From Opisthocomus hoazin (taxonomy: Eukaryota > Chordata > Aves > Opisthocomiformes > Opisthocomidae), in NCBI RefSeq assembly GCF_030867145.1, contig NC_134428.1:24965537-25029536 (forward strand): a stretch of 64,000 bases of DNA. Reading direction: 5' to 3'. Below are positions 22,501 to 32,280 of the stretch, one piece after another (position 1 is the stretch's first letter; every line of letters begins with the position of its first letter). The position numbers were made by a program, and so were the translations under genes. The notes below the pieces were generated by a model. It ran no database searches, was not told where the DNA came from, and saw only the letters and a program-made list of their open reading frames with translations.

Positions 22501-25500
22501 AAATTAATTTAGGACTCCGAGTATTTAGCCCTCCAGTTGAAGATTACATTGTTTGCTTTCTGTGGCAACTCCAGAGAGCTGGAATTTCACACAAAATAAT
22601 TTCACTTTGACCACACATGTAGTCAGCACGCAGGCTTAGACCGAAAGCTAGTTCTACTCTCAACTAAGGCTTCACTGCAGAGGCTTCCAAATCTTGCACC
22701 CACTTCCTTCCTACTGGTCCACCAAAACACTGTTAATTGGCGAGTAAAAAGCACCAAGCAGCAATACAAATCCACAAGCCATTGTGCTACTCACCTCTTG
22801 TATCTCCAGCTGCCTCTTCTGTTCTGCTGACCTCCTCGGCCACCCAGTCGGCCTGACCTTCCTTGCCTGTTGTACCTGTCAACTTCTTCGTAGTCCTCTC
22901 CACCTATAACACCTGAACAGGACGGACATCGATCACGGTCAGGGCTATTTCCCTACTCTGGGCATCACACTATGCCTGAAAAAAGCATGAACAAGCCTGT
23001 CTTGATTTCTTTCTGATAACTACGTAGCCTACAAAACCTTCGGGACTGCTACATTAAACCATATTTTGCAGTGTATGCATTCCGTGTATCGCAACCTGCG
23101 ATGTGAGTTTCGAGTAATTTTGGTTTTATGCAGAGATCGCTCTACGTACAGTTCCACAGAGAAGAAAAGTTCATGCGTATGTCGATCTCTGCACTCCTGG
23201 GTGGATACGCTGCTCTAGTCTCCTGCTCCACGCTCATCGCTATTTTGCACTAACTGTAACAGAAGTCATTCACGTAATCACAAATTGGAGAAGAAAGTCA
23301 GCAATTTTCCCAAAATTACGTTACCATCATTAAATCCAGACATGGGGGGAAAAATTGTACAATTTAGGTAGGAAGAGACCTGTGGACGTCATCTGCTCCA
23401 TCTCCTCACTCAACACAAGGCCAACTCTGAAGCTGCATTAGGTTGCCCACGGGCCTGTCCGGTCAAGGTCTCATTATCTTCAAGGACAAACTCCACAACC
23501 TCACAGGGTCCCATTCCAGGCCTTGCCCACCCTCTTTGTAAAGGGTTTCTTTCTGGAAATGTTCACCAGATGTTCCCGAGAACCCTCAAAGCAGTAAATA
23601 TGAGCGTGTTTCTGCCCGCCTCACCCCCCAGCCACGCTTACCCTCGTTCCTCCTCTGGTGCCTGGGAGCGTAGTTAAACTGGAGGTCTATCTGCCGGTTC
23701 TGCCTGGCCTCGGCCCTGTTCTTGCTGTGGCAGGCTGTCTTGTGTGCTTTGTAATCTATTTCTGTGCGGAAAGCATGGGTAAACTGTTCTGTGCTGCACC
23801 GTCCCTCTTCGCAAAGGAAGTGCTTTTCGCGGAAGTGTTCACGCAGGTATTCGTAGTCACTGCAGAGAGAAGAGAGGCAGAGCTGCAGCCCTCCCAGCGT
23901 GTTTGTCGGGAAGGCACAGCTAATGGTGCATGGCAACTCCCACAAGACGAAGCGAGGACAAGCCCAGGCGCTCGGTTCTTTCTTTATCCCCAGGCACGCT
24001 TTCCGGCTGAAACCACTCGTGTGCAGTCGGCACCGACCTTAACGCACGATCCCAGAGGTGAACTAAATGATCCCAGAAGGTGAACTAAATGATCCCACAA
24101 GGTGAACTAAACTCACTTGGCTGACGCTCACCGCGCCCAGCTGTGCACGAGGCATTATTTCATGAAGCAAAACTTACTTTGATCTGCTTTGCCCGTGAAC
24201 CTCGGAGTATTAGCGTTAACACAGCAGACAGCTACAGACATCTGCTGTCGTGCTGCAAAATTTAACTTCTGATGTTTAACACTTAATGAAGAAAACTTTG
24301 AAACTTGAACTAGACAGAAAGCGATTATGCCAGCTGTTGGTTTGAGGAACAAGAGGCTGCAGCCAACCTGCTCACATTCTTACTCTCTGTCTTCAAGCAC
24401 TACTTTCCCCAAAATTCCAAGCAGACCCAAGCAATTTTTCCTCAAAATTTAACCTACAGACAGAGGAATAAACTGCCTGAGCAAACCTGTAGTATTCCTG
24501 AGCACCATCGGAGTCACAGAAATGACAAAAATAATGATCCCGTCTTAGGTGTTTCAGTAACTCATCGTTATCCAAATAACGCTCGTCACAAAATTTGCAC
24601 AGGGGATGCCCACGATGAGAGGTGTCATCTGGATCCCCATGGATTCGATGACGGGCGAGGTCCTTCCGAGAATACCATTTCCGTTCATAAGTAAAAATCT
24701 GAAGGAAAATATATGTATGCATTACTTCTTGTGAACAGAGAACAAATACAAAAATAAGCCGGGTTGTGCACAACTTGTTTGTTCGTACGAGCAGAAGACT
24801 TCCTTCAGAAAGATGCAATTTGACAACCAACCCCTAAAATTGTCAGTCAATAGGAAACAAAATTCAAGTGATAGATCCAAATTAAACCTAACCTGCATTT
24901 CACTAAGTGTGAACACTGGAAGCAGATCTAGTTCACCTTTTTACCTTTCACTTTTTTTGAGTGTCTGTGTATTAACATAATGTAACAAACTTTATGATCT
25001 CTGGTGGGGAAAAAAAAATCCTAAGTATGCATTTATGAACATACAGCATTTTGCATACTCGAACTAGAAAAAGCCCCAAACCAGAAGTGAGCTGTTTTAC
25101 TGCCCTCAGACAGCACCTGCCCCAAGACAGCTACGTACAAAGGACACAGTTCAGCTAGCACATTTCGTGTGACAAGGCAATCTTCTGCCCCTACCAACTC
25201 GGGAGCTATTTTGGTGGGAAGGGTTCTGAAGCCCCAAAAAGATAAACACAGCCCTGAGAACAGATACGCTTTCCTTCTCACCTAGACAAGGAGCGATAGC
25301 TTGCTCTGGGAAAAGGTTTGCTTGGCTTGGCTACGGCTGACTTACTGAAGCTTCTGTGAGTTTAAGAACTTCTTTTGAGTGGGTACTCATGCTACAGAAC
25401 CTTTTTCTGTGAAATAAAAACCTCTGTGATATTCTGAAATTACAAGCCAACAAGTTCTGCTGCTGTTTGTGAATTCTCTGCGAGAGACAATGACAAACAA

Positions 25501-28500
25501 GTTCCCGTAGCGCTGGCTACTTGAGCTGACCATGAAACACCTCGTCACCAGAGCTCAAGGCCACAGCAACCGAGCGCAGCAGTCCGGCCCTCCCCTGATC
25601 ACTTCCCTTGAATTAGCTCTGGTGATTGCACGGCCACAAGACAGTCAAATCCGTTCACTGAAAGCCAACCCTGCAAAGAAATGTGTCAGTGTTTGTTCGG
25701 GTCAGCCTGACCACTTCTGGGTCCGGTCCCCTTTTGCAGCAAGCTACAGTTCAGCTGGCACAAACCAACGGCAGCACCGCTGGATAAACGTGTTTCTCTG
25801 ATTTGATACTATATTGGTTTCAGAGAAAACAAACAGTCATACAGAACCATGTGTAATAAGTTCTAAAAATACGTGTTCATGCATTAAATTACCTCCTACA
25901 ACATTAAGGAATGCTGACAGCTATTAGACACAGAGGTTAGCAGTCCTAGAAATCATTTAACAGTAGCTGCTGATTTTGTCCGATGCGTACTTCAGGAACA
26001 CAAAAGCCCCTCTAGCTCCAGGGAAAGGTGGAATTCCGACTTTCAGACTGTGAAAAAGCGTCGCCTGACTGCCGTAACACCAGCCCATCTAAGAGAAATT
26101 CGCGTGGGATTAAAAAACAAACAACAAAAAAAAGGATGATGACGGTGATGGCAAGATGAGCAGTTTTAAGGCTCAGTACACATGACCTTCTCAGACACAG
26201 ACAACTCAGCTTCCCAGTAACTGTTTTATCTTTAGCAGGTTTTAAAATACATTTGATAACAGCCCTTGGTCATGTTCTATGTGTGTAGGCACACAGACCT
26301 CAATTGCAGGCAACAGTGAGTTTCATTTTCCAATCAAGTCAAGACACAGGAAATTTGCTCGGAACAAATAAACAAGACCATGAAATATAATTATATTTCA
26401 TTAAACCAGCAAGATGGATTCTCATCCTGTACATGATCCAGCTGTAAATGCTACACTGACTCTGATCTCAGAAATAAATCCATCACTCCATCATGGATTC
26501 TGCTTTCTGAACCAGCATCAAATATTTTCTTAAGTTAGAGGTTTAGCTGATAAAGTCATTAAGAGCATAAGTCTTAACAGACATCAAGTCTCCGCCGTTA
26601 TGGGTGTAACAGTCTGCCCACGACTCAGGATTAACCTGCTGTCAGACAGGGTTTGGTATTTACACACGTTGTGGCAGAGGAGCTAACATCAGAAGGTCAT
26701 TAATATGGTTTGGTTTCATTTACAATGTCATCCTCCAGGAACCTTCAGGCCTTCTCCGTTCACCAGTTTACGGAAGAAGAAAGACTTAAAGCAACTGGCC
26801 TCACTGCAGGCACACAGAGCAAACTTAAAGAATAAACTGGTGCTGTTCAGCCACCCCCTTCTCCCCACGGACTTCTGCAGGTCCTACAAGGAAGCACCCC
26901 TCCTTCCCCACCCTGGAACGTGGAACCAGCTCACCTTGAGGTGTTTAACACAGAGCTTGCAACAGAAGAGCTCATGCTGCTTCCTCATGTGCTGCTCCAG
27001 ATCTGCAAAGGTACTGAACGGCTTCACATCTGGACACAGGGAGCATTCATGCTGCAGCAGCTTCCTGCGGGACAAGAAAGATTTCCTAAGAATTATCCCA
27101 TTCCCTCTCAGCCATCTGATACCTTTATCAAAAAACAAATGTTCCGCCAGTGGCAGGAGGCTGCATTTTTACAGCTCCCTCAGCAACCTGTAATGAGGTT
27201 AGCGTCCTGCCTGTTCCAAGAATATTTTGTCATCCGTCAGGAACAGACCAGAACCAAATTACACAGAGGCTTCAGCGGTGAGAGCAGAGCTGAGCAGTCG
27301 CAGCGCAAGTCCCACGCTGCCACTATAAAACCTGGAGTGGACTCTAACACAGCCAGGCAACAAACCCCCTGCTTCCTGAAGATTCAGCTGAGATACGCAA
27401 CACTCACATCCAATTTCATTACATTTTCTACTGTCAGAAACTGAAGAATACGGTGGGGAGAGAGAGGGAATTGTAACAGACAAGGAGGGGAAAACCCCCC
27501 AAACAAAACCCCCGCAACGATTCTCAGGAAGAGCCAAGAGAGCACTGCTCTCAGCAGGAGACCCCGCTCCCTCGTGCCCAACTGCTGCCCACGGAACTGT
27601 CGTCTCCGCAGCTCCCAGAAATCCTGTCCTCAGCAGCAGCTCCCCGAGCCAGCGGGTTACGGATCAGACCCTGCTTCCAGCTGGCTCTGCGCACTAAACC
27701 CCTGCCCGGTTCCATAAACACGGAGTCACACAAAACTGTAAGCGTCTTGGCAAAGCCACATTCTTAGCCCAAATCACACACAATTCTCCGAGAAAAAGGT
27801 ACCACTGCCTGCACAGTTTCATGTTTTTTTCACACTTCTTTCAACTGCTTTTAATTATCTTAAAGCCTTCCAATTAAGCACATGAAGAAAAATATTCTTA
27901 AAATATGATGCTGATGCCACATTTTTTACTCTGCTTTGGTTTTTTTACCTCACCCTTTTTTCCCCTCCCGTTTAGAATCAAGACCTTTGCAGGCAGACAA
28001 GGTGGCTCCTCTTTCCACACAATGTTTGGTTCAGTTGGTTTCCATTAGTCCTCACGCAGCGCAGCAATAAATACAATTGTGACAGTAATTCGGTCTTTAC
28101 CAATTCCCACTGCAGCCACGCAAGGAATGAAAAGCCTTTCGGCCAGTTTGCTGTCGCTTAAGAGGCAAAAAGCAACTTTTATTGACACAGCCACGCTTCT
28201 GTACCGTGCGGTGGGGACTCCAACGGCCCAGCCCGGAGGAGCTGCTCCCTCCGCCGCCCGCGGCGCTGAGCGAAGCCACCCGCGCGGCACGGTGACTCAC
28301 GTACGCAGCACGGCAGCCGCTCTGCTCCCGGGAAACCAAACCACGCTGCTCCACCAAAGCGTGCACTTCCTGCCACGTAACGCAGATAAGAATACGCCGC
28401 TCCCGGGACGCGTTACAGCAAGGATTCCAGCACTTACCTGTACAGTGCATAAACATCTCCATCCGTAAAATAAATGTCGTATTTCTTCTCATGCTGCAGC

Positions 28501-31500
28501 TGGTTAAGTGCTATCGTTGAGAAAGACGTCAGCTTCCGTCCGAAGACAACCTGCAGGCAACACCGCACAAGAATCAGCGGGAGCACACGCAGGCTGCACA
28601 GCCTTTGGGATTCCAGATCAACTCCTCAGCACAAAGTTCGCCTGTGAGGGAACTCACCGCGGCCTGAAGCTCACCCGACACTTGCAGAGCTTTGGGTCAG
28701 CCCCAGCGGCTCGTCACCACCCCCGGTGACTGCCCCCACAACCCAAAGCCACTGCTCCTTATCAGCTCCCAGCAAGAGAGCCAGCTTAGACGAAGGCGGA
28801 GTGGACTAGCCCGGTCTTTGGATTTTGAACTAGATGAGGAAACTCTTTGATGGTATGGTTTGCTAGCACTGCTGTGCTGAGAGTAAATATCTCCAACCGG
28901 TTCAACCCTTTCTGCAGCGAACGCCTGTCAAGAGCCCTGCACGCAGCTCCCTCCCATCTCCTGGCAGGGGGTCACACAGAAACCTGCAGCCTGTAAGTGA
29001 AAAGTGGCATCACTCGGAGTCTGACTGGGAAACCACTGCTTCTCCTGTCCTTAACTACCAGGAAAGAGAGAAACAAAATGCTACCTCGCTTCCCGAATTG
29101 CGTACCACATACCCCTCCGAAGGGAACCTGCCTGCCCACGACTGCTCCTGCTGACCTCCAGCTGCAGCCCCCTTGGGAGCCACCGACCACGGCTCTGCTC
29201 CAGCACACGCTCCCAGTTTGGGAAGTGCCAGGGCAGCAGCAAAATTCATGAAACGGCTGGAGTTACCCACATGGGCTCAGAAAGGCTGAGACACAAACGC
29301 TACAGCAAGCGCCATAAACCTACAGTCTTAACAAAAGCCTTCAATTATGTCATACACGTGTAGTTCAGTCTTGTTAAATCCCTCCTCCACCCTTCTTGGG
29401 GTGAAATACCACGGAATAAGTCTTTTGTGGGGTATTTTAAAGCTTTCTTTACAGCGAGGCTACTTTTAAGTTAACCAAAACAAATACACCCAGCTTGCTG
29501 AAGTATCAAGCTGAAAATAAAGAAAATACAAGTTTAAGGTTGTTGGATAAATGACAACTACATCTACCTCTAATTAATTAAAAAATTTTGTTTCAGTGAA
29601 ATTGTATTGACATTTCATTTCAGCCCAAAGTGAGTTTTAGGAGAGAGGAGTGGACTGCTGAAAAGCAGATTTCATCACAGGAGTCCGACACGACGTCCTG
29701 CAGCAGCTCCCAGAACAACCCCACACGTCCACACAAGCACAGCGACAGATCCCCCGAGCCTGACCCACGCACACGTCAGGTTTAGTTTACAGGTCAACAA
29801 GTAATCCTGCCTAACTTCACTGCAACAGCTACGCATCACTGAAAGCACACATTACCAGAACAAGTATATCCTGCTTTCCCCTCCGCCACGTCCCGTGCTG
29901 CACTCGCCCTCATAGCTACGGCTCCTCCGGACACGCTGCTGTGACGCTCACCGGTCCGGTCTGCGCTCCCCGTGTGACACCAGCCGAGATGCCGTAGCAT
30001 CGTACTGGCCTTTTCTAACTCCACCCGTGCTACGCTGATCCAGAGACCCGGTTTTAAGTCCTACATATACTTTCAGTTCATTCAAGGGCAGTTTTGGTGT
30101 GATTTATGCCCCCCATAACTTTTTTCCTTTCCTTGGGGCAGATGGGTGAAGAGACAGAACAGTATCACAGTGTCACTTAAAGCCAAGGGGGGAAAAAAGA
30201 GCACAGCCACTAAAAATGACCCCTCAGTCAATCATAATGTAAGGATCATTTTAAACAGCTCATAAAAGAGGCAGAAAGATGGCTGAACGAACCAAAGTTC
30301 AGGCCACACAACGTAGCAATATTACAAAATTGCAAAGCTCTCGAGATTTAACAGCCCACCTCCGACCCCAAGGCGAGCAGGTTTAGGGATGCAGAGCAAC
30401 ATCACAGCTTGCTTCTTCCCAAGCCGGGAGAAGCGGAGTGGCAGCTCCTCAGAAGATGACCAGAGACAAAGTGACTTTCAGAGAGCACCTTTCTGTACGC
30501 AGACGCTAATCCCACGCCAGTAAGCTCAGTCTAAAAACCACATCGACCTTCCCGGCCTCCACAAAGCCTGAGAATCTCCAGCACGCAGCCTAGGCTCTTC
30601 AACCCCTCCAACCATCTGAGCAACGTGAAAAGCAGCCAAGGCCAGCAATTTAGTCAGGGGGAGGCTCTCCTCTCGCCAAGCAGAGAGCTCCCTCCCCGAT
30701 ACATTTGTTTTATTTCATTTCCTAAACTGTCCCAGTATAGCCCGTTCAGCGCTAACACCAATCCTTTCCTTCTCGAGGGACTTTGTTTTTCTCTGGATCA
30801 GCTTTGTGAAAACAAATTCACGTATGAGGAGTTTGTTTCTACAGACGTCCTTGAACAACTTTTCCCCCTCGCGCGGCTCCACCGAACCCTCGGCTCCCCC
30901 CGCACAGCCCAGCCGCCGCGACTGCCCCGAACCCCGCGACAGGGCCCCCGCGCCGCCGGCCTGTGAGGAAAGCAGAGGTTTATCCGAAAAACTGTAACTG
31001 AGGGGAAACGACTGGCTCAGCCTCCGCCCAAGAGACGGCTCACGCTGGCAGGAACTGCAGGCGAACGAGGCCTGAGCAAGCCCCGAAAGAACACGAAGCC
31101 TGTTCTCCGCCGGGCCTAAACCCGCGCCAGGCACCGGGCAGGGTGATGGAGTCACCCGAGGCCGCGTCACAGCGGCCCTGCCGAGCCGGCCCCGCCGATT
31201 CCAACAGCAAACAGCCCTCCCCGCCAGCCCCGCTCCCCCGCGACGGGGGTGCAGCCCCCCACGGCCCCGCAGCCGCCTCCCCGCGCCCCGAGGCCTCCCC
31301 CCGCCGCCCGGCCCCGCGCAGGCCCCGGCCTCACCTGGCCCAGCTCCTCCCGGCAGACCGCGCAGTACCGCACGCCGCACAGCGCCCGCATCCGCACCGA
31401 GCACCGGTAGCAGATGGGGTGGTCGCAGCGGCCCAGCGCCACCACCTCCAGCTCCCCGCAGCACAGCACGCACGACCCGTCCGCCGGGCCTCCCCCCCCC

Positions 31501-31532
31501 GCCGCCGCCGCGCCGGAGGCCGAGGCGGCCAT
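16215..31532 (-). CDS. ZNF598: ZNF598, RING-type E3 ubiquitin ligase of collided ribosomes
   Basis: ZNF598 (yeast Hel2) recognises collided ribosomes, mono-ubiquitinates eS10 and uS10, and starts ribosome-associated quality control; it also binds GIGYF2-4EHP. Twelve coding exons were placed by conserved protein sequence and GT-AG sites: 31532-31335, 28550-28438, 27064-26935, 24698-24487, 23859-23642, 22912-22795, 21693-21512, 20189-20117, 19514-18751, 17792-17657, 16840-16696, 16562-16215. They sum to 2637 nt: 878 codons and TAG (human about 904). The N-terminal RING has C21, C24, C36, H38, C41, C44, C57 and C60. C2H2-type fingers lie at about 111-134, 139-167, 181-202, 205-232 and in the CEEGRC region (about 234-262). 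EEDFP motifs and proline-rich GYF-ligand-like motifs (PPPPPGL at 680-686) follow. The C-terminal domain runs from about 720 to 878. The start at 31532 has an optimal GCCGCCATGG context. Confidence 0.97.
16696..16840 (-). CDS. ZNF598: ZNF598 exon 11
   Basis: Acceptor AACGCAG, donor CAG|GTGAGT. It encodes YLIPENFQRRNIQLIQS … FKTHSGQFRQ, a near match to the human segment starting YLVPENFRERN. Confidence 0.95.
17657..17792 (-). CDS. ZNF598: ZNF598 exon 10 (proline-rich)
   Basis: Acceptor CCTGTAG, donor AAAGA|GTGAGT. It encodes FNTVVLLKSPPPPPGLSVPV and a second PPPGF motif. These resemble the proline motifs through which ZNF598 binds GYF domains of GIGYF proteins. Confidence 0.9.
18751..19514 (-). 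CDS. ZNF598: ZNF598 exon 9 (largest)
   Basis: 764 bp, acceptor TTACAG, donor CCAG|GTAAGC. It holds three acidic-Phe repeats (KEEDFPSL, QEEDFPAL, PQEDFPAL), a KKKKMGAEK basic patch, VVNGHSEK, PKEPPGL and the MPPPPG end. Confidence 0.95.
20117..20189 (-). CDS. ZNF598: ZNF598 exon 8 (73 bp)
   Basis: It is placed by frame continuity and similarity of ANGALSQDDFP … to human TNGPVSQEAF. The donor AAGG|GTGAGT is strong. The acceptor CTCCAAAAG has a weak polypyrimidine tract interrupted by purines, so this is the least certain junction of the gene. Confidence 0.75.
21034..21093 (-). mobile_element. Short old CR1 3' end
   Basis: aatcatcgaatcatacgttgg followed by aaaagacctctcagaccatc matches the reverse complement of the avian CR1 terminus. 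It is only ~60 bp and diverged. Confidence 0.7.
21512..21693 (-). CDS. ZNF598: ZNF598 exon 7
   Basis: Acceptor CCTGCAG, donor GCAG|GTTAGT. It has 60 codons of charged, low-complexity sequence (EEEDRDVAAAVRASVAA then Lys/Glu-rich). The first half is conserved; the second half has diverged from human. Confidence 0.9.
21845..21910 (+). mobile_element. Short old CR1 3' end
   Basis: gatggtcggactagatgatc … ctttctatgattctatgat is the plus-strand CR1 3' terminus with an ATTCTATG-type octamer. That is a different octamer variant from the ATTCTGTG copies elsewhere. Confidence 0.8.
22795..22912 (-). CDS. ZNF598: ZNF598 exon 6
   Basis: Acceptor GTTCAG, donor AGAG|GTGAGT. It encodes VIGGEDYEEVDRYNRQGR … RRGSWRYK, matching human GGEDYEEVDRYSRQGR…RRGSWRYK. 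Confidence 0.93.
23363..23565 (-). mobile_element. Old diverged CR1 fragment
   Basis: Its phrases match a reverse-oriented CR1 (aagagacctgtggacgtcat, gcattaggttgcccacgggc, ttccaggccttgcccaccct), but with many substitutions. It lies in ZNF598 intron 5, so it is in the sense direction of that gene. Confidence 0.8.
23642..23859 (-). CDS. ZNF598: ZNF598 exon 5
   Basis: Acceptor CTCTGCAG, donor AGG|GTAAGC. It encodes DYEYLREHFREKHFLC, CEEGRCSTEQF, the last His-rich finger, and the basic linker ending IDLQFNYAPRHQRRNE. Confidence 0.95.
24047..24112. repeat. Short tandem repeat, about 25 bp x3
   Basis: gatcccagaggtgaactaaa recurs three times with small changes (agaagg, acaagg). It is a local slippage repeat in ZNF598 intron 4-5 sequence. 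Confidence 0.85.
24487..24698 (-). CDS. ZNF598: ZNF598 exon 4 (zinc-finger core)
   Basis: Acceptor TCCTTCAG, donor CAG|GTTTGC, a weak donor. It has 70 codons plus two bases and is almost identical to human: IFTYERKWYSRKDLARHR … GHPLCKFCDERYLDNDE … DHYFCHFCDSDGAQ. Confidence 0.95.
24699..26934 (-). other. ZNF598: ZNF598 intron 4
   Basis: A 2.2 kb AT-richer intron with no recognisable repeat or exon. Confidence 0.85.
26935..27064 (-). CDS. ZNF598: ZNF598 exon 3 (first C2H2 finger)
   Basis: Acceptor CCCGCAG, donor AAG|GTGAGC. It encodes LLQHECSLCPDV … LEQHMRKQHELFCCKLC, carrying C111, C114, H129 and H134 and the first cysteines of the second finger. Confidence 0.95.
27065..28437 (-). other. 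ZNF598: ZNF598 intron 3
   Basis: A 1.4 kb intron between exons 2 and 3. Nothing recognisable is seen in it. Confidence 0.85.
28438..28550 (-). CDS. ZNF598: ZNF598 exon 2
   Basis: Acceptor CCTGCAG, donor CAG|GTAAGT. It has 37 codons plus two bases (VVFGRKL … HEKKYDIYFTDGDVYALY), matching the conserved VVFGKKL…KYDIYF segment after the RING. Confidence 0.95.
28551..31334 (-). other. ZNF598: ZNF598 intron 1-2 (first intron)
   Basis: A 2.8 kb first intron. It is AT-rich at about 29310-29640 and becomes CpG-rich from about 30880 toward exon 1. No coding sequence is recognised. Confidence 0.85.
31335..31532 (-). CDS. ZNF598: ZNF598 exon 1 (RING finger)
   Basis: 66 codons, ending CAG|GTGAGG. It encodes an Ala/Gly-rich start and the whole RING (CVLCCGEL … YCAVCREELGQ). 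An in-frame ATG lies 15 codons upstream, but the chosen one matches the human N-terminus and has the better context. Confidence 0.95.
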
Positions 31533-32280
31533 GGCGGCGCCGACCCGCCACGGCCTAGGCCCCGCACCGCCTAGCAACCGCCCGCACCATCGAGAGGCGG
31601 CCTAGAGCGCCGCCCGGCGCGGCACGGGACGCCCCGCCCGGCTTCCGACCATAGAGATCTACGCTCGCCGGAGCGGCGCCGGCCTGGCTGACCATGGAGA
31701 CTCCGCCTAGAGCGGCGCCTCGCTCCCCTAATTACCCCCTGACGACCACTAGGGCGCCACTCCTCCTGACGTTACCCCGCGTCCTCCAGCGCCCGACCAT
31801 AGAGTAACAGCCCAGAGCGTCCCCTCTCCCCGCGAGGCCTCTGACCATGGAGAAACGCTGCCCGGAGCGCCCCCGCGATGGCGCCCCTCTAGCCGCGGCT
31901 CGCTGGTGTCCCCTGCGGTGGCGGGCGCCCGCGGGAACCATTTGGCGAGCGGTTGCCCGGTGGCAGCGGAGTGGGCCCGGAGCCAGAGCGGAGCGGGTCG
32001 GGCTGCTGCGACCTGCCCCTGGGGAGCAGGAACCCTAGTGTGTGGGGAGAAGGGGCACCCCCGGCCCCCCAGGCCTCGGGCCACGGCCTGTGTGGAGGGG
32101 CTGGTACCCCGGAGATGGGGCGGCGGGACGGAGGCCTACGGCGGGTTTTGCCAGGGCAGAGCCCCCCAGAATGGCCGCAGCGGAGCTGCGGAGCTGCAGC
32201 TCTGGCTCAGACGTTACAGCGAGGGTGTCTGGGAGCCTGTGCACGCTGTGCGTGATGGGGGAAAAAAAACACTTCTAAAA
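31533..32280 (-). promoter_or_regulatory. ZNF598: ZNF598 CpG-island promoter
   Basis: This CpG-dense, TATA-less region lies directly upstream of the ZNF598 start codon; the island extends into exon 1 and intron 1 to about 30880. It contains a diverged ~50-bp repeat (31585-31875). The exact transcription start cannot be read from the sequence. Confidence 0.75.
31585..31875. repeat. Diverged ~50-bp repeat in the ZNF598 promoter
   Basis: Copies of (G/C)ACCAT(A/G/C)GAG lie at 31585, 31647, 31690, 31795 and 31843, plus the variant GACCACTAGGG at 31744. Spacing is 43-62 bp. Several are followed by a second shared block resembling CGCCTAGAGCGGCGCC (for example after 31585, 31690 and 31843). The six units are too diverged to be recent slippage. 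Confidence 0.7.

Larger units (their letters stand above)
19515..22794 (-). other. ZNF598: ZNF598 introns around exons 7 and 8 (introns 6-8)
   Basis: Outside exons 7 and 8 this is intronic. It includes two short old CR1 fragments, at 21034-21093 (minus) and 21845-21910 (plus). I see no extra conserved coding sequence. Confidence 0.8.

Noticed and set aside
31533-31577. Upstream in-frame ATG of ZNF598
   Set aside because: It would add 15 residues not present in the human protein and has a weaker context than the ATG at 31532.
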